DNA of 64,000 nucleotides from Parasegetibacter sp. NRK P23 (GTDB lineage: Bacteria > Bacteroidota > Bacteroidia > Chitinophagales > Chitinophagaceae), in the NCBI RefSeq assembly GCF_023721715.1, contig NZ_JAMDLG010000001.1, positions 375,889 to 439,888 on the forward strand, read 5' to 3'. Shown in pieces: positions 37,311-47,289 of the stretch. Position 1 is the stretch's first letter. Each line of letters begins with the position of its first letter. The notes below the pieces were generated by a model. The model was not told where the DNA came from and did no database searches. It was given only the letters and a program-made list of their open reading frames with translations. A program made the position numbers and the translations under genes.

Positions 37311-37344
37311 CAAGACAAGGTTTAACAGCACCAAACAAACTTAT

Positions 37345-38484
37345 TTATTCGCCCATTACTTCTTCCAGCTTCTTGTTCAGACTTTCACCTCGAAGGTCCT
37401 TCCCTACGATCTTTCCATCGGGACCAACAAGAAAACTGGCGGGAACACCACGAACACCATATAAACGACCCACCGCGTTGTTCCAGCCTTTCAGATCGGA
37501 CACATGCGTCCAGGGCAGCCCGTCTTTCTGGATCGCGTCCACCCATTTGTCTTTTTCACTGTCGAGGGAAACGCTTAGTATTTCGAAGCCCTTCTCTTTG
37601 TACTGCGCATATTGTTTCACCAGGTTAGGGTTCTCAGCCCGGCAGGGACCGCACCAGCTTGCCCAGAATTCCACCAGCACGTATTTGCCTTTGAAATCTT
37701 TCAGGGCAACGGGCTTTCCTTCCACATTCGCCTGCGTGAAGGCAGGCGCTTCGGAGCCCACCGCCGTTAAGCTAACGGAGGCCATGCGCTGCACCAGTTC
37801 TTTCCCGGCATCGGTATTGCGCCATTTCTCTTTGATCGCATTGAAGATCGGTTCAATACGTGCCACGTCCATTTTGGCACCCGCGGCTTCGGAGAGGGCC
37901 ACTACACTGAAATAGGAACCAGGATTCTGCTCCGCGAACAGGATTTGTTTTTCGTTCCTGTTGCTCAGGTTCTGACGGAACCGCTGGTCCACCATTTTGA
38001 GGAAATTAGAATCTTTTTTCTGCGCCTCGGTACCGGCATTGAACGCGGCATTCACGGCTTTGGTGAGTTCCATAATGGAGCCACCGATAAACTTGTTGTA
38101 GGCCATGTACGCATCGTATACTTTAGAACCTTTGTAGCTGGCGTTCAGCAGTGAATCTTTGGAGGTGATCTTCAGGTTTTCCCCTTCTCCGAAATAAAAG
38201 TAATGCGTATCGCCCATGTACACGGTATGCTGTTTTCCTTTCCCCTCATGATCCAGGCCCATCCGCGCATATCCATAACCGGTAACTTTTCCTTTGATGG
38301 TAAAAGTTCCGTTCACCACATCGGCCGAATCGGTTCCGCCACCGCCTTCCATGCTGGAATAGTCGATATACACTTTGGCGGGAGGATTCAGCTTACCGAT
38401 CTTTCCGCTGATGGAGAAATTCGTTTGCTGCGCCAGGGCGAAAGCCGGGAGAATGGCCGCTACTAATAAAAAACGTTGCTTCAT
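37345..38484 (-). CDS. TlpA-type thiol-disulfide oxidoreductase with DUF4369 domain
   Basis: A 379-aa periplasmic protein. The signal peptide is MKQRFLLVAAILPAFALAQ. The N-terminal DUF4369 region (FSISGKIGKLNPPAKVYIDY) extends to about residue 140. After a helical linker comes an AhpC/TSA-thioredoxin domain (PAFTQANVEGKPVALKDFKG) with active-site WCGPC in VEFWASWCGPCRAE and cis-proline segment VRGVPASFLV. It reduces disulfides in the periplasm. It ends the SusCD-DUF4843-PKD operon (57 bp after the PKD gene), a pairing often seen in Bacteroidota uptake loci. Confidence 0.92.
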   Translation of the reverse strand: MKQRFLLVAAILPAFALAQQTNFSISGKIGKLNPPAKVYIDYSSMEGGGGTDSADVVNGTFTIKGKVTGYGYARMGLDHEGKGKQHTVYMGDTHYFYFGEGENLKITSKDSLLNASYKGSKVYDAYMAYNKFIGGSIMELTKAVNAAFNAGTEAQKKDSNFLKMVDQRFRQNLSNRNEKQILFAEQNPGSYFSVVALSEAAGAKMDVARIEPIFNAIKEKWRNTDAGKELVQRMASVSLTAVGSEAPAFTQANVEGKPVALKDFKGKYVLVEFWASWCGPCRAENPNLVKQYAQYKEKGFEILSVSLDSEKDKWVDAIQKDGLPWTHVSDLKGWNNAVGRLYGVRGVPASFLVGPDGKIVGKDLRGESLNKKLEEVMGE

Positions 38485-38541
38485 TTTAATTTTTTGCTGG
38501 TAAGTAAATAAAGGAGCGCAGGGTTAATGGGTTACATATTA

Positions 38542-39999
38542 TCAGCGGGTGGCAATATCGATAGGAGCCCCTGGAATACCGTCTGTTTTTTTAACCAGTT
38601 CTCCATTTGCGCCAACGCCTACATTCAGGTAATAAATACTTCCTTCCACGCCAACGATCAGGGTATCACCGATAGCGCCGGAAACCTTCAGCATGGTAAT
38701 TTCTTTTCCATTGAAAGTGGTTGTCAGCTCTCTGAAATCTTCGTTCTCCGGATTGTACCTGTAAATACGATCGCCCGAGGAGAAAAAGATTATTTCAGAA
38801 GTATTGGCAGCCCATAATGTATTGGGTTTGATCAATTCCGGACGCATAAACGCCCTTTTTCTCATGGCGTTGAAAGTGATCTGCTGTGTTCCTGAATTTC
38901 CGGGATTAAACTGGGCGTTGAACTTGTATTCAAATGTTCCGGTTTCCGTTTTGCTGTAGGCATAACCAATACCGCCCCTTATTTTCAACATCTTAAAAAT
39001 ATCGGTGCCGAGGTTTTTCGGATCGAAAGCGGTTCCCAATACATCATACGCTGTACCATAGTAAGTGGCGTCTCCGGGAATACCGAGCCGCACAAATTGT
39101 TTTTTAACTTTATCGAATCCGGTGAAACTGAAATAACCATCAAGTATCCCATCAGTATAAATCATTTCTGAAGAAAGCGTATAGTCTCCGGGTGCGGGCA
39201 GTGGGAACATCCCGAATATTGGTGCCTGATCCCAGGTCCGGGACTCACCCACGATCAATTTATCATTCACCACACCTACCAATACCCCGAAAGAGGAGGC
39301 GAACATATTGGATGCGGTTATCGTTTCGGGCGCATCAAAAAAATGTTCCTTCAGCACACGGTTCGCACGGAAAGTATTGGCATCTATCCGCACGCCGGTG
39401 TTTATCCCGTTTTTACCGAACACCCAATAGGTTTTAACTGTACCCGGCCTGTACGCTTCGGGTAACGCGACCAGTTGCGTAGGCGCTGTTGGCAACGGTG
39501 TATTCGGGTTAACGGCACCGTATAAGCGCGCCTGCACTGAGCCATCCATTTTAATAAACGAAACATGGGTTTCACCATTTTCAACACTCAGCACCGTGGT
39601 TCCCTTAAAGAAATTGGTTTGGCCAGACACAATGAAGTATCTGAAATATTTCATCCCGTTATCGTTGTTGATAACGGTAAGTTTTCCATAATACCTCTCT
39701 GCCTGAAGTCCGAAAATCACCCGCATGGCACTGCCGGAGTCCACCACATCCTCCAGTTTTGGATCGGGTGTTCCAATGCGCCATTCATAACTCAGACTGG
39801 AGGCAGATTTTATTTCAATCTTCGGCGCGATAATCAGACTATCGCCGACCAACACGTTGTAAACGGAATCCAACCCCGTAATTACCGGTTCCTCCGGCAT
39901 ATTGTAATCGTAATTTCCTTTGTCTTTATAACACCCCGGTAATACTGTAAACAACAGGCATACCATTGATGCATATACAAGAGCGCATATTTTTTTCAT
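38542..39999 (-). CDS. PKD-like family lipoprotein
   Basis: A 485-aa surface lipoprotein. The signal peptide ends in lipobox VLPGCYKDKGNYDY. The N-terminal PKD-like domain (PVITGLDSVYNVLVGDSLII, then LSYEWRIG) belongs to the Bacteroidota PKD_6-type family found with SusCD pairs. The rest is predicted to form beta repeats (for example IIFFSSGDRIYRYNPENEDF), perhaps a propeller. It lies 18 bp after the DUF4843 gene. It may help bind the ligand imported by the SusC-SusD pair; the ligand is unknown. Confidence 0.82.
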   Translation of the reverse strand: MKKICALVYASMVCLLFTVLPGCYKDKGNYDYNMPEEPVITGLDSVYNVLVGDSLIIAPKIEIKSASSLSYEWRIGTPDPKLEDVVDSGSAMRVIFGLQAERYYGKLTVINNDNGMKYFRYFIVSGQTNFFKGTTVLSVENGETHVSFIKMDGSVQARLYGAVNPNTPLPTAPTQLVALPEAYRPGTVKTYWVFGKNGINTGVRIDANTFRANRVLKEHFFDAPETITASNMFASSFGVLVGVVNDKLIVGESRTWDQAPIFGMFPLPAPGDYTLSSEMIYTDGILDGYFSFTGFDKVKKQFVRLGIPGDATYYGTAYDVLGTAFDPKNLGTDIFKMLKIRGGIGYAYSKTETGTFEYKFNAQFNPGNSGTQQITFNAMRKRAFMRPELIKPNTLWAANTSEIIFFSSGDRIYRYNPENEDFRELTTTFNGKEITMLKVSGAIGDTLIVGVEGSIYYLNVGVGANGELVKKTDGIPGAPIDIATR

Positions 40000-40017
40000 A
40001 CAAATCAGTTGTTTTGG

Positions 40018-40836
40018 TTACTTCACTTCGTTGCCTTCTTCATCAATAAAATAATACAGACCAGTTTGCAGGTTCTTCCTGTACGGTATCTTTTTTTCAG
40101 GATTAGCACTGCTGTAGAATACATAATTCTCAGTTGCGCCATCTTTTTCAATCACGTATCCTTTCGAAGGATTTTTGTTCACCCATTTAAAAGGATCCGC
40201 CATAAAATCACGCACGAGACTTTCGAAATAGAGATTCTTGGGCGCATCCAGGCCATCGGTGGAAAGTTCAGTAAGGCCGGTTACAATAAGGAAAAATTCA
40301 TGTTTGATCCTGGAGTAATAGGCCCCGAACCACATCCCCCACCAATTCGGACGTTCGAGCTTGTTGGAAAGAACCAGCTTCCCGTACACCAGTTTGGTCA
40401 GTTTAACATCGAAGTCTTCGTTGCCGTAAAGCCTGAAATGAAGGGTTACAGACTTATTGGTTAGCTCCGGATCTTTACTGTAAATGATGATGGGCACCTG
40501 CGTGAATCCTGTTCCTTTCTTTATGGTGTAATAGGGTTCAAGCGGCTTGAAGTGAAGGTTCTCTTTCGCGGTAGAAGAGTCCTTTTCCGCACGCAGGATA
40601 AACTTCCTGTCTGCTCCGGAAGAGTCTGTTCTGGATCCGGATATTCTTACCGGTATGTACACAGTATCGATTCCTTTACCCGGTGTATAAGCGAAAGTAT
40701 GAATGATGCTGTCTCTGCTGGATCCCTGAAAATCGAGCATGATGTTATCCTTTCCGGAATATTTGAGTTCTTCCGCTTTCTGACATCCGGCGGCCACCAC
40801 TGTGGCTATTAGTATGATGAGCAATATTTTTTTCAT
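40018..40836 (-). CDS. DUF4843 domain lipoprotein
   Basis: A 272-aa lipoprotein. The start at 40836 gives a clean signal peptide with lipobox VVAAGCQK; the frame is open for 17 more codons. The body matches DUF4843: a beta domain with YIPVRISGSRTDSSGADRKF and ILRAEKDSSTAKENLHF, then a C-terminal part rich in W and Y (RPNWWGMWFGAYYS). The family is found almost only in SusCD-type operons and its exact role is unknown. It lies 25 bp after the SusD-like gene. Confidence 0.82.
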   Translation of the reverse strand: MKKILLIILIATVVAAGCQKAEELKYSGKDNIMLDFQGSSRDSIIHTFAYTPGKGIDTVYIPVRISGSRTDSSGADRKFILRAEKDSSTAKENLHFKPLEPYYTIKKGTGFTQVPIIIYSKDPELTNKSVTLHFRLYGNEDFDVKLTKLVYGKLVLSNKLERPNWWGMWFGAYYSRIKHEFFLIVTGLTELSTDGLDAPKNLYFESLVRDFMADPFKWVNKNPSKGYVIEKDGATENYVFYSSANPEKKIPYRKNLQTGLYYFIDEEGNEVK

Positions 40837-40861
40837 ATTCCCTGATTTAAATGATGTTAGA

Positions 40862-42349
40862 CTACCGTCCTCCGAATTCGATTTCATCGTTAGGAAGGGG
40901 CAGAATGAATATTTCGGGAGAAGGCGCGATCTGGTTGCCCAATTGTCCTACGATAGACCTGTTAAGGCGTTTGTAGAGGTAAAACAATTGTCCTTCAGCA
41001 TAAAACTCTTTGCGTGCCTCCTTTACCAGTTCATCCATGAACGTGGCGTAAGAAGCCGTATTAAGTTTTGTGCCTATTCCCCTGTTCATACGCACGGTAT
41101 TGAAGTAGTCGAGTGCTTTCGCGGGGTTAGATTCAAAAGACGCTTCCGCCGCGATGTAGTACATTTCGCTCAGCCTGATGGCGGGCACCACCTGCGGATA
41201 CCTGTTGGCAAACTGATCGTCTTCATCTCCATTGGGGTTGCGGGCATACTTCATGATCCGCATGAAATTCTGGTCGAAAATAGAGAACCAGTGTTTATAG
41301 CGGTTGTCTTCTGCGCCCACGGAACCCGACTCATAAATACTCTTATAAGTAGTTTCCTTGAGTTGAATACCTCCGGGTCCGGTCTGGAAGAAATTAAAGA
41401 TCGCAGAAGTTCTTTCTTGTACGGGCCACATGAAGATCAGTTCCGGGTAAAGGATCACATCCTTTTCTTCGGGCTTTACGGAAATGAAGTCAACTGTTTT
41501 CACCCAGGGAAACTTTTTGGAAGCGATCACTTCCTCCGCGTTCAGCAAGGCATTTTGTTTGTCGTTTTTGTACAGGTAAACACGTGCCAGTTCTCCGCAT
41601 ACCGCGTAGTAATTGAGCCGGTGTCTTCTGTTTTGCAGGAAAAGTGATTTTGAAGATGTTTCGGTAGCGGAATCATCGGCTACAGGATAACCCACTTTAT
41701 AGGTCGCCGACAAAATGGAATCCACACCTTTGAGCAATACTTTCGCCTGCTCCAGGTCTTTCACGATATTGTTCAGCACTTCATCCGCGGAAGCGGTGGG
41801 CGTAACTTTGTTGGAGTACGCCGTTACATAAGGGATGCCCACTTTTTTAGCGGCCAGGTTGGAACCGAACAAACGAAAAACGTCAAAATGAAGGAACGCG
41901 CGCAAAGCGAAAGCTTCTCCTTTCACCAGTTCATAATTACCTGGATTGAAGACGTTTTTCTTTGCGTCTATTTCTGAAATAATCAGATTCGAGTTTACGA
42001 TGGCGTTGTAAAAAGTGCGCCATGCATTGTCTTTCCGGTTGATAAAATTCCCATCCTTATAATTATACTGCGCGGTTTGCAGGTATCCTTTCGGGTCGTT
42101 GCCCTGCTCCACAGTGTAATTTTGCGCGAGCACTTCAGGAAATCCCATGGTAAGCTCCAGGCCATACAGTCCTTCTTCCGTACATTTTGTATAAGCGCCA
42201 TTCAGCGCTTCGAAAAAGCCGGCCTCCGTTTTGAAAAGTTCATCTTTTGATATTTCCGTTTCCGGCTGAAGGTCAAGCCATTTTTTGCAGGATCCCAGTG
42301 TGCACGCCAACATCAGGAGCCATGTATATTTTATTAAAGTCGATCTCAT
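40862..42349 (-). CDS. SusD/RagB family nutrient-binding outer-membrane lipoprotein
   Basis: A 495-aa SusD-like surface lipoprotein that closes over the SusC channel. The signal peptide ends in lipobox TLGSCKKWLDLQPE. SusD-typical segments include LFKTEAGFFEALNGAYTKC, ALRAFLHFDVFRLFG (the conserved RAxxYFxL-type helix) and RLSEMYYIAAEASFE. The start at 42349 is preferred over the frame opening 8 codons earlier because it begins directly with the signal peptide. It is 24 bp from the SusC-like gene and paired with it. Confidence 0.93.
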   Translation of the reverse strand: MRSTLIKYTWLLMLACTLGSCKKWLDLQPETEISKDELFKTEAGFFEALNGAYTKCTEEGLYGLELTMGFPEVLAQNYTVEQGNDPKGYLQTAQYNYKDGNFINRKDNAWRTFYNAIVNSNLIISEIDAKKNVFNPGNYELVKGEAFALRAFLHFDVFRLFGSNLAAKKVGIPYVTAYSNKVTPTASADEVLNNIVKDLEQAKVLLKGVDSILSATYKVGYPVADDSATETSSKSLFLQNRRHRLNYYAVCGELARVYLYKNDKQNALLNAEEVIASKKFPWVKTVDFISVKPEEKDVILYPELIFMWPVQERTSAIFNFFQTGPGGIQLKETTYKSIYESGSVGAEDNRYKHWFSIFDQNFMRIMKYARNPNGDEDDQFANRYPQVVPAIRLSEMYYIAAEASFESNPAKALDYFNTVRMNRGIGTKLNTASYATFMDELVKEARKEFYAEGQLFYLYKRLNRSIVGQLGNQIAPSPEIFILPLPNDEIEFGGR

Positions 42350-42373
42350 CAGATTGAATTGAAGGTTGAACAA

Positions 42374-45300
42374 TTAAAATCCAGCGGTGATGGAGAACGT
42401 AAAACTTCTCGCATAGGGATAGTCGATACCTCTTTCCTGTTTTACGGAAGACCATCTCCAAACATCGTTCATCGTGAATGCAGCCCTGAAAGATTTTACC
42501 GGGGTACGCGCGAGTTTCTCTCTGGCTACGTCGTAAGAAAGATACATGGATTGCATTTCAAGCACATTGTCTCTTTGAACAAACCTTGACGACACTTCGG
42601 TATTTCCAAGGTCTGCGATGTTTTTAAAGAAGGTATGGTCGCCCCGCTGCTTCCACTTGTCTTCGAACACCCTTGCATCTACGTTCCAGCGCGGGTCAGC
42701 GTTCTCTACCCTGTCTACCAGCGTCTGGTTGTACAGGTCACCGCCAAACCTTGTGTAGAAATTCAGATTTACCGTAAATTGTTTGTATCCGCCGTTTACA
42801 CCGAAGAAACCTTCCCCTTTGGGTGCGCTGTTTCCTACCGGAACAATGTCCCTGGAACTCCATTCATAGGTAAGCGTTCCATCTCTTTTAACGTAGATTT
42901 CCATACCATGTTCAGGGTCAATACCCAAAGATGGCACAGCGTAAATAGCATCTAGCGACTGTCCTTCCTGGTACCTGAGCAATGGGGCACCCTTGTTCTC
43001 GTTGTTGCTTTGCGCATCATCCACTTTATCGTTGTAGGCTTTCAGTGAGTTGGATATTTTAACGATGGTGTTCTTATTGCGCACCATGTTGGCCATCAGG
43101 GTTACGTTGTAGTTTCTTCCACGCAACACATTGGCCTGTACGCTAAGTTCTACCCCCACGTTCTTCATGTCTCCCACGTTGTCCTTGTAAGAAGAAAAAC
43201 CAGAAGAGGGTGGCAGGGAAATATCCGCGAGTAATCCTCTTGTTATTTTCTCATAATACCTGGGCATGATCAGGATACGATCCTGCCAGAATCCGATCTC
43301 CATGCCAGCGTCATAGTTTCTGGTTTTCTGCCAGCTCAGGTCGCTGTTGCCGTAATTGTTGATCACTGCGCCAATACCGGTAGAGTACCAGTTTCCCGTG
43401 AGGTAAGTATAGGTCGGATGCGACATGTATGGATCAAAAGAAACGGAGCCTGTAAGACCGGAGCTTACACGCAGTTTAAGCCTGCTGAAAGCGCTGTTGG
43501 CCATAAAATCTTCTCTGTGCAGGTTCCAGCCCAGCCCCATCGCGGCGAAAGGCGCTATTTTATTGTTCCTTCCGAATTTGGAAGAACCGTCCTGGCGGTA
43601 TGTAAAATCGAGCAGATATTTGTTACTGAGCGAATAGTTAAGAGAGAAGAACGCGCCACCCAATCTCTCGCGATTCAAACGGCTGTAGGGTTTTGCGTTT
43701 TCACCATATCCTGCAGCGAAGCCCAGATCGGTAAAGCGGTCGTTGGTGAAGCCGATCGCCTCAATGGAGCGGTACCTTGAAAGATAGGTACGCATATTGG
43801 TACCCAGCATGGCGTTGAAAAAATGCTCCCCAACCTGCTGGTTGTAATTTAAGGTAAGGTTACCATCGAAGCTGGTTTCATCGTTGGACGTATAATTGTA
43901 GCGGCCCCTTTCATCCAGCCTGTCGGTGCCGTAATTGTAAAATTCGTTGGCGAAAGGAGAAGTGAACCTGTCTCCTGTGCTTTTGGTTTTGTTGATACTG
44001 GCCACACCTCGTGCTTTCAGTCCAGGCACTATCGTCCACTCAGCGGTAAGGGCATTGATCACCTCGAGGTATTGGGATTTGTCGAAGCTTCCAAGTGTGG
44101 ATTCATACAACGGATTAAGAACGGGCACAATGGTTACGCCACCCTGTGCGTTGGTGCGCTGGCTCCATTCATCTACCACCTGGATGATACGACCAAGGGA
44201 ATCCGTTTTAGGATAATACGGGTTCATACTGGCGTAGTTCCTGAAGTTGCCAAAGGGAGATTCTTTAGCTACAGTGTTCGTTACCGTGAGTTGGTTCCTG
44301 AACAGGAATTTAGAGTTGACGTTGTACGACAAATGAAGACCGGTGCTCATCCTGTCACGCGTGGACCCCTTCATCACCCCTGGCATTGTCTGGTAGCGCA
44401 TTTCAAGTCCATAACGGATGGCCTTGTCACCGCCTTCCAGAAACAGGGAGTGTTTTTGCCCGAAGGTGGTTCTAACGGGTTGTGAAAGCCAGTACGTATT
44501 CACACCTCCCACCACAAGCGCTTTCTTGTGATAGTACAATTCGTCCAGTTGATCCTGGCTCTGGGTCTGGTTTTTCATCGCATCGTACACGCCTGCCAAT
44601 CTTTCGTATTCCAGTTTACGTTCTGCATCCAGAATATTGTATTGGGTGAGGTCGGGCGTTGTCACGTTCAGTTCGTAATTATAATTCACCTGCAAAGCAC
44701 CTGCTTTGGGTGCTTTAGTGGTAATCACCACCACGCCGTTCGCGGCTCTGGAGCCATACACCGCTGTAGCGGCGGCATCTTTCAGCAAAGTAATGGACTG
44801 TACCCGGTTGATATCGAGGTCATAGATTTTCTGAAGACTTACTTCATACCCATCCAAAATGAAGGTGGGAAGGTTTACGGCTCCGGCAAGATTATTCCTG
44901 CTGATGATATCGGTATTTCCACCCGGCAAGGCTGTAGAGCCGCGCACCGTAATATTGGGCAACCTGTTGGGATCAGACCCAAGAAGCGGATTATCCGCTA
45001 CGCGGAACGAAGGATCAAACACCTGCAAACTGCGCAGCATATTCTGCGGGTTCACCATTTTAAGGTCCTCTCCTGAAACAGTAACAGCGGTCCCTGTAAA
45101 GTTATCTTTCCGGATGTTCTGGTAGCCCGTAACGACTACGTTCTGCATGGTATCTTTCTGTTGGGAAAGTTTCATGCGGATCACCTGCACCCCCTCTTTT
45201 CTGGCGGTAAAACGGAACGGCTCATACCCGAGGTAGGTAACAATTATTTCGGCGCCTTTTTCTACTGTAATGGAGAAGCCCCCGTCGGAAGCAGAAGAAG

Positions 45301-45784
45301 TCCCTTTATCGGAACCCTTTACAGAGACGCTGGCACCTTCCAGTGGCTTACCGGTTTCATCCAGCACCTTTCCTGCAACAAGTATTTCGGCATCCTCCAT
45401 TGTAACGGCAACATCAGCACCTGGCTTAGGCTTTACTACTATGGTAGTGTTCACAATGGAAAATGTAAGTGGCAGGTCCTTCAAAGCCGCTTCCAGTGCT
45501 TCTTTCAGGGTAGCGTTCTTCAGGTCCACATCCACCTTCTCCATACCCTGGAGCAGTTTGGCGTTGTAGAAGAAAGAATACCCCGTTTGCCTGCTGATGT
45601 CTTTAAAGACAGTCTTCAGCGCAACATTAGAGAATTTAAGCTGAATGTGCTGCGCATTGCCCGAAGCAGCTACCTGTAAACAGCCTGCCAATAAAAAAAT
45701 GGCCGTCCATTTCATAACCAGGATGGTTTTGGTTCTCGCTTGTTGTGTTTGGGACACAAGTTTGCGAAGAATGGGAAAAATCAT
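42374..45784 (-). CDS. SusC/RagA family TonB-linked outer-membrane protein
   Basis: A 1136-aa TonB-dependent transporter. After the signal peptide (TIFLLAGCLQVAASGNAQ region) comes an N-terminal STN domain (VALKTVFKDISRQTGYSFFY), which in this class signals to a FecR anti-sigma factor. A carboxypeptidase-regulatory-like beta domain (VAGKVLDETGKPLEGASVSV), the plug (VQSITLLKDAAATAVYGSRA) and the C-terminal barrel follow. The start at 45784 is the ATG that gives the best export signal; the frame opens at 45889. The STN domain and adjacent sigma/FecR genes indicate trans-envelope induction by the imported ligand. Confidence 0.94.
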   Translation of the reverse strand: MIFPILRKLVSQTQQARTKTILVMKWTAIFLLAGCLQVAASGNAQHIQLKFSNVALKTVFKDISRQTGYSFFYNAKLLQGMEKVDVDLKNATLKEALEAALKDLPLTFSIVNTTIVVKPKPGADVAVTMEDAEILVAGKVLDETGKPLEGASVSVKGSDKGTSSASDGGFSITVEKGAEIIVTYLGYEPFRFTARKEGVQVIRMKLSQQKDTMQNVVVTGYQNIRKDNFTGTAVTVSGEDLKMVNPQNMLRSLQVFDPSFRVADNPLLGSDPNRLPNITVRGSTALPGGNTDIISRNNLAGAVNLPTFILDGYEVSLQKIYDLDINRVQSITLLKDAAATAVYGSRAANGVVVITTKAPKAGALQVNYNYELNVTTPDLTQYNILDAERKLEYERLAGVYDAMKNQTQSQDQLDELYYHKKALVVGGVNTYWLSQPVRTTFGQKHSLFLEGGDKAIRYGLEMRYQTMPGVMKGSTRDRMSTGLHLSYNVNSKFLFRNQLTVTNTVAKESPFGNFRNYASMNPYYPKTDSLGRIIQVVDEWSQRTNAQGGVTIVPVLNPLYESTLGSFDKSQYLEVINALTAEWTIVPGLKARGVASINKTKSTGDRFTSPFANEFYNYGTDRLDERGRYNYTSNDETSFDGNLTLNYNQQVGEHFFNAMLGTNMRTYLSRYRSIEAIGFTNDRFTDLGFAAGYGENAKPYSRLNRERLGGAFFSLNYSLSNKYLLDFTYRQDGSSKFGRNNKIAPFAAMGLGWNLHREDFMANSAFSRLKLRVSSGLTGSVSFDPYMSHPTYTYLTGNWYSTGIGAVINNYGNSDLSWQKTRNYDAGMEIGFWQDRILIMPRYYEKITRGLLADISLPPSSGFSSYKDNVGDMKNVGVELSVQANVLRGRNYNVTLMANMVRNKNTIVKISNSLKAYNDKVDDAQSNNENKGAPLLRYQEGQSLDAIYAVPSLGIDPEHGMEIYVKRDGTLTYEWSSRDIVPVGNSAPKGEGFFGVNGGYKQFTVNLNFYTRFGGDLYNQTLVDRVENADPRWNVDARVFEDKWKQRGDHTFFKNIADLGNTEVSSRFVQRDNVLEMQSMYLSYDVAREKLARTPVKSFRAAFTMNDVWRWSSVKQERGIDYPYARSFTFSITAGF

Positions 45785-45970
45785 ACTTTTAACTTGTTGG
45801 GTAAATAAATTCAGTTGCGAAGCTGTACAAAGCCCATCTCTGGCCGGAAGCGCTGCAACGCTTTCGGCTTTTTTTATGAGCGCGGTCAAATGGACCAGGT
45901 TGGTGTTGTGTTGCGCATGTCAGTTGTTTGGTTGTTTTGGTTGATAAATAGAAATACAAACACCATAGGA

Positions 45971-47212
45971 TCAGGGCAATACTGTCGCCTTACGGTCTTC
46001 CAGTTTTATATGCAGGTTACTCTGTTTCAATATTTCCACCACCTCCTGCAAAGTTGTTTGCCGGGGTATGGTTCCTTCAAATCTTTCATCGGGCAGTTTT
46101 CCTTCAAAGGCCACATCCACATCGTACCACCTTGCGATCTGGCGCATCACGGTGCGGATATCCGCATTGCTGAAATAGAACATCCCTTTGCGCCAGGCCA
46201 TCACTTCATCTGTATCCACATTTGTTTGGAGGTCCACTTTTCCGCCTTCGGCTATCCTTGCCTGTTGACCTGGCTTAAGCAACGTGCTTTTTCCATCCCT
46301 GGCCACGGCAACGCTGCCCTCAAGAAGGGTTGTTCTTACAAAAGCCTCATCATTGTAGGCATTGATGTTGAAATGCGTGCCGAGCACCTGCACCTGCGCG
46401 TCGTTTTTTCCGCCGGATGTTCTGATGTCTACAAGGAACGGCAATTTCCCATTCGCGGAAGCGATGGGGCGTACTTCGAAATAAACTTCTCCTGAAACCG
46501 ACACCTTTCTTTCATTTGCGGCGAACTGCACCGGGAAAGTGATGGATGATTCCGCATTCAGCCAGGCTTTGGAGCCATCCGGTAAAATAATATGATATTC
46601 GCCTTTTCTCGGCGTGGAAATAGTGTTGAGCAGGTTTTCAGTTGCGGGAAGATCCTGTGAGGGCTCAAAAATATAGGTAACCACACCATCCTGCTTTACG
46701 ATCTTCACCCCACCTTGTGCGGCGAGGTCGCCGTTGCTGGCGGAATCCAGCACAATCACCGAGCCATCGGCAAGGGTAAGTAACGCTTTGTTGCCCCCGG
46801 GTTCAATCACAGGTGTTTCCACGGATGCGATTTTAGTCGAAGGCTCCTCTTTTTCGGAAAGGAAGAAAAAAGCGGCGGCCGCGCCAACAAACAGCACGAG
46901 TACAGCGGCCACACGTAACCACGAATTCCGGAAGAACCCGTTTTTAACAGGCGCCTGATCGTCTTCGCCTGCCCCAGCGTTTTGCAAGGGATAACTTTCA
47001 TGTAAGATTTCGGGCAGGCGAAGTCGGTCAGCGGCCAGCTCCACTACATCGGCACCAGGTTGGTATTCGTCCCAGGCACGGGACAATACGGCCGTTAGCG
47101 CGGCATCATTTTCCGAACGGGAGATCCACTCCGCCAGTTCAGCATGTTCCGCTTCCGTGATGGTTCCCTGGAAAAACAGGGTTGCGAGCCTATAAATTCT
47201 TTCTTCGGGCAT
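45971..47212 (-). CDS. FecR family anti-sigma factor
   Basis: A 413-aa inner-membrane regulator. The N-terminal cytoplasmic part (PEERIYRLATLFFQGTITEA) binds sigma. A single transmembrane helix follows near residue 105-125 (WLRVAAVLVLFVGAAAAFFF). The periplasmic FecR domain (RKGEYHIILPDGSKAWLNAE) and a C-terminal DUF4974 domain come next. It receives the signal from the STN domain of the SusC protein. The frame opens 38 codons earlier, but the ATG at 47212 gives the standard N terminus. It lies between the sigma gene (77 bp) and susC (186 bp). Confidence 0.92.
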   Translation of the reverse strand: MPEERIYRLATLFFQGTITEAEHAELAEWISRSENDAALTAVLSRAWDEYQPGADVVELAADRLRLPEILHESYPLQNAGAGEDDQAPVKNGFFRNSWLRVAAVLVLFVGAAAAFFFLSEKEEPSTKIASVETPVIEPGGNKALLTLADGSVIVLDSASNGDLAAQGGVKIVKQDGVVTYIFEPSQDLPATENLLNTISTPRKGEYHIILPDGSKAWLNAESSITFPVQFAANERKVSVSGEVYFEVRPIASANGKLPFLVDIRTSGGKNDAQVQVLGTHFNINAYNDEAFVRTTLLEGSVAVARDGKSTLLKPGQQARIAEGGKVDLQTNVDTDEVMAWRKGMFYFSNADIRTVMRQIARWYDVDVAFEGKLPDERFEGTIPRQTTLQEVVEILKQSNLHIKLEDRKATVLP

Positions 47213-47289
47213 AAGTTGGTATGGTTGCACCATACAGCAAGACGATCGTCGGGAAGAAGAGGCATAGTCATCCTCAAAAAAAATAACAA

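Larger units (their letters stand above)
36932..37344. other. Intergenic region with promoter, 26-bp repeat and terminator
   Basis: 413 bp without a gene. Beyond the listed promoter (36954-36961), repeat (37106-37131) and terminator (37276-37310) there is C-rich, non-coding sequence with nothing I can name. Confidence 0.6.

Noticed and set aside
40802-41647. 281-codon + strand frame opposite the SusD gene
   Set aside because: Antisense shadow of a clear SusD coding sequence.
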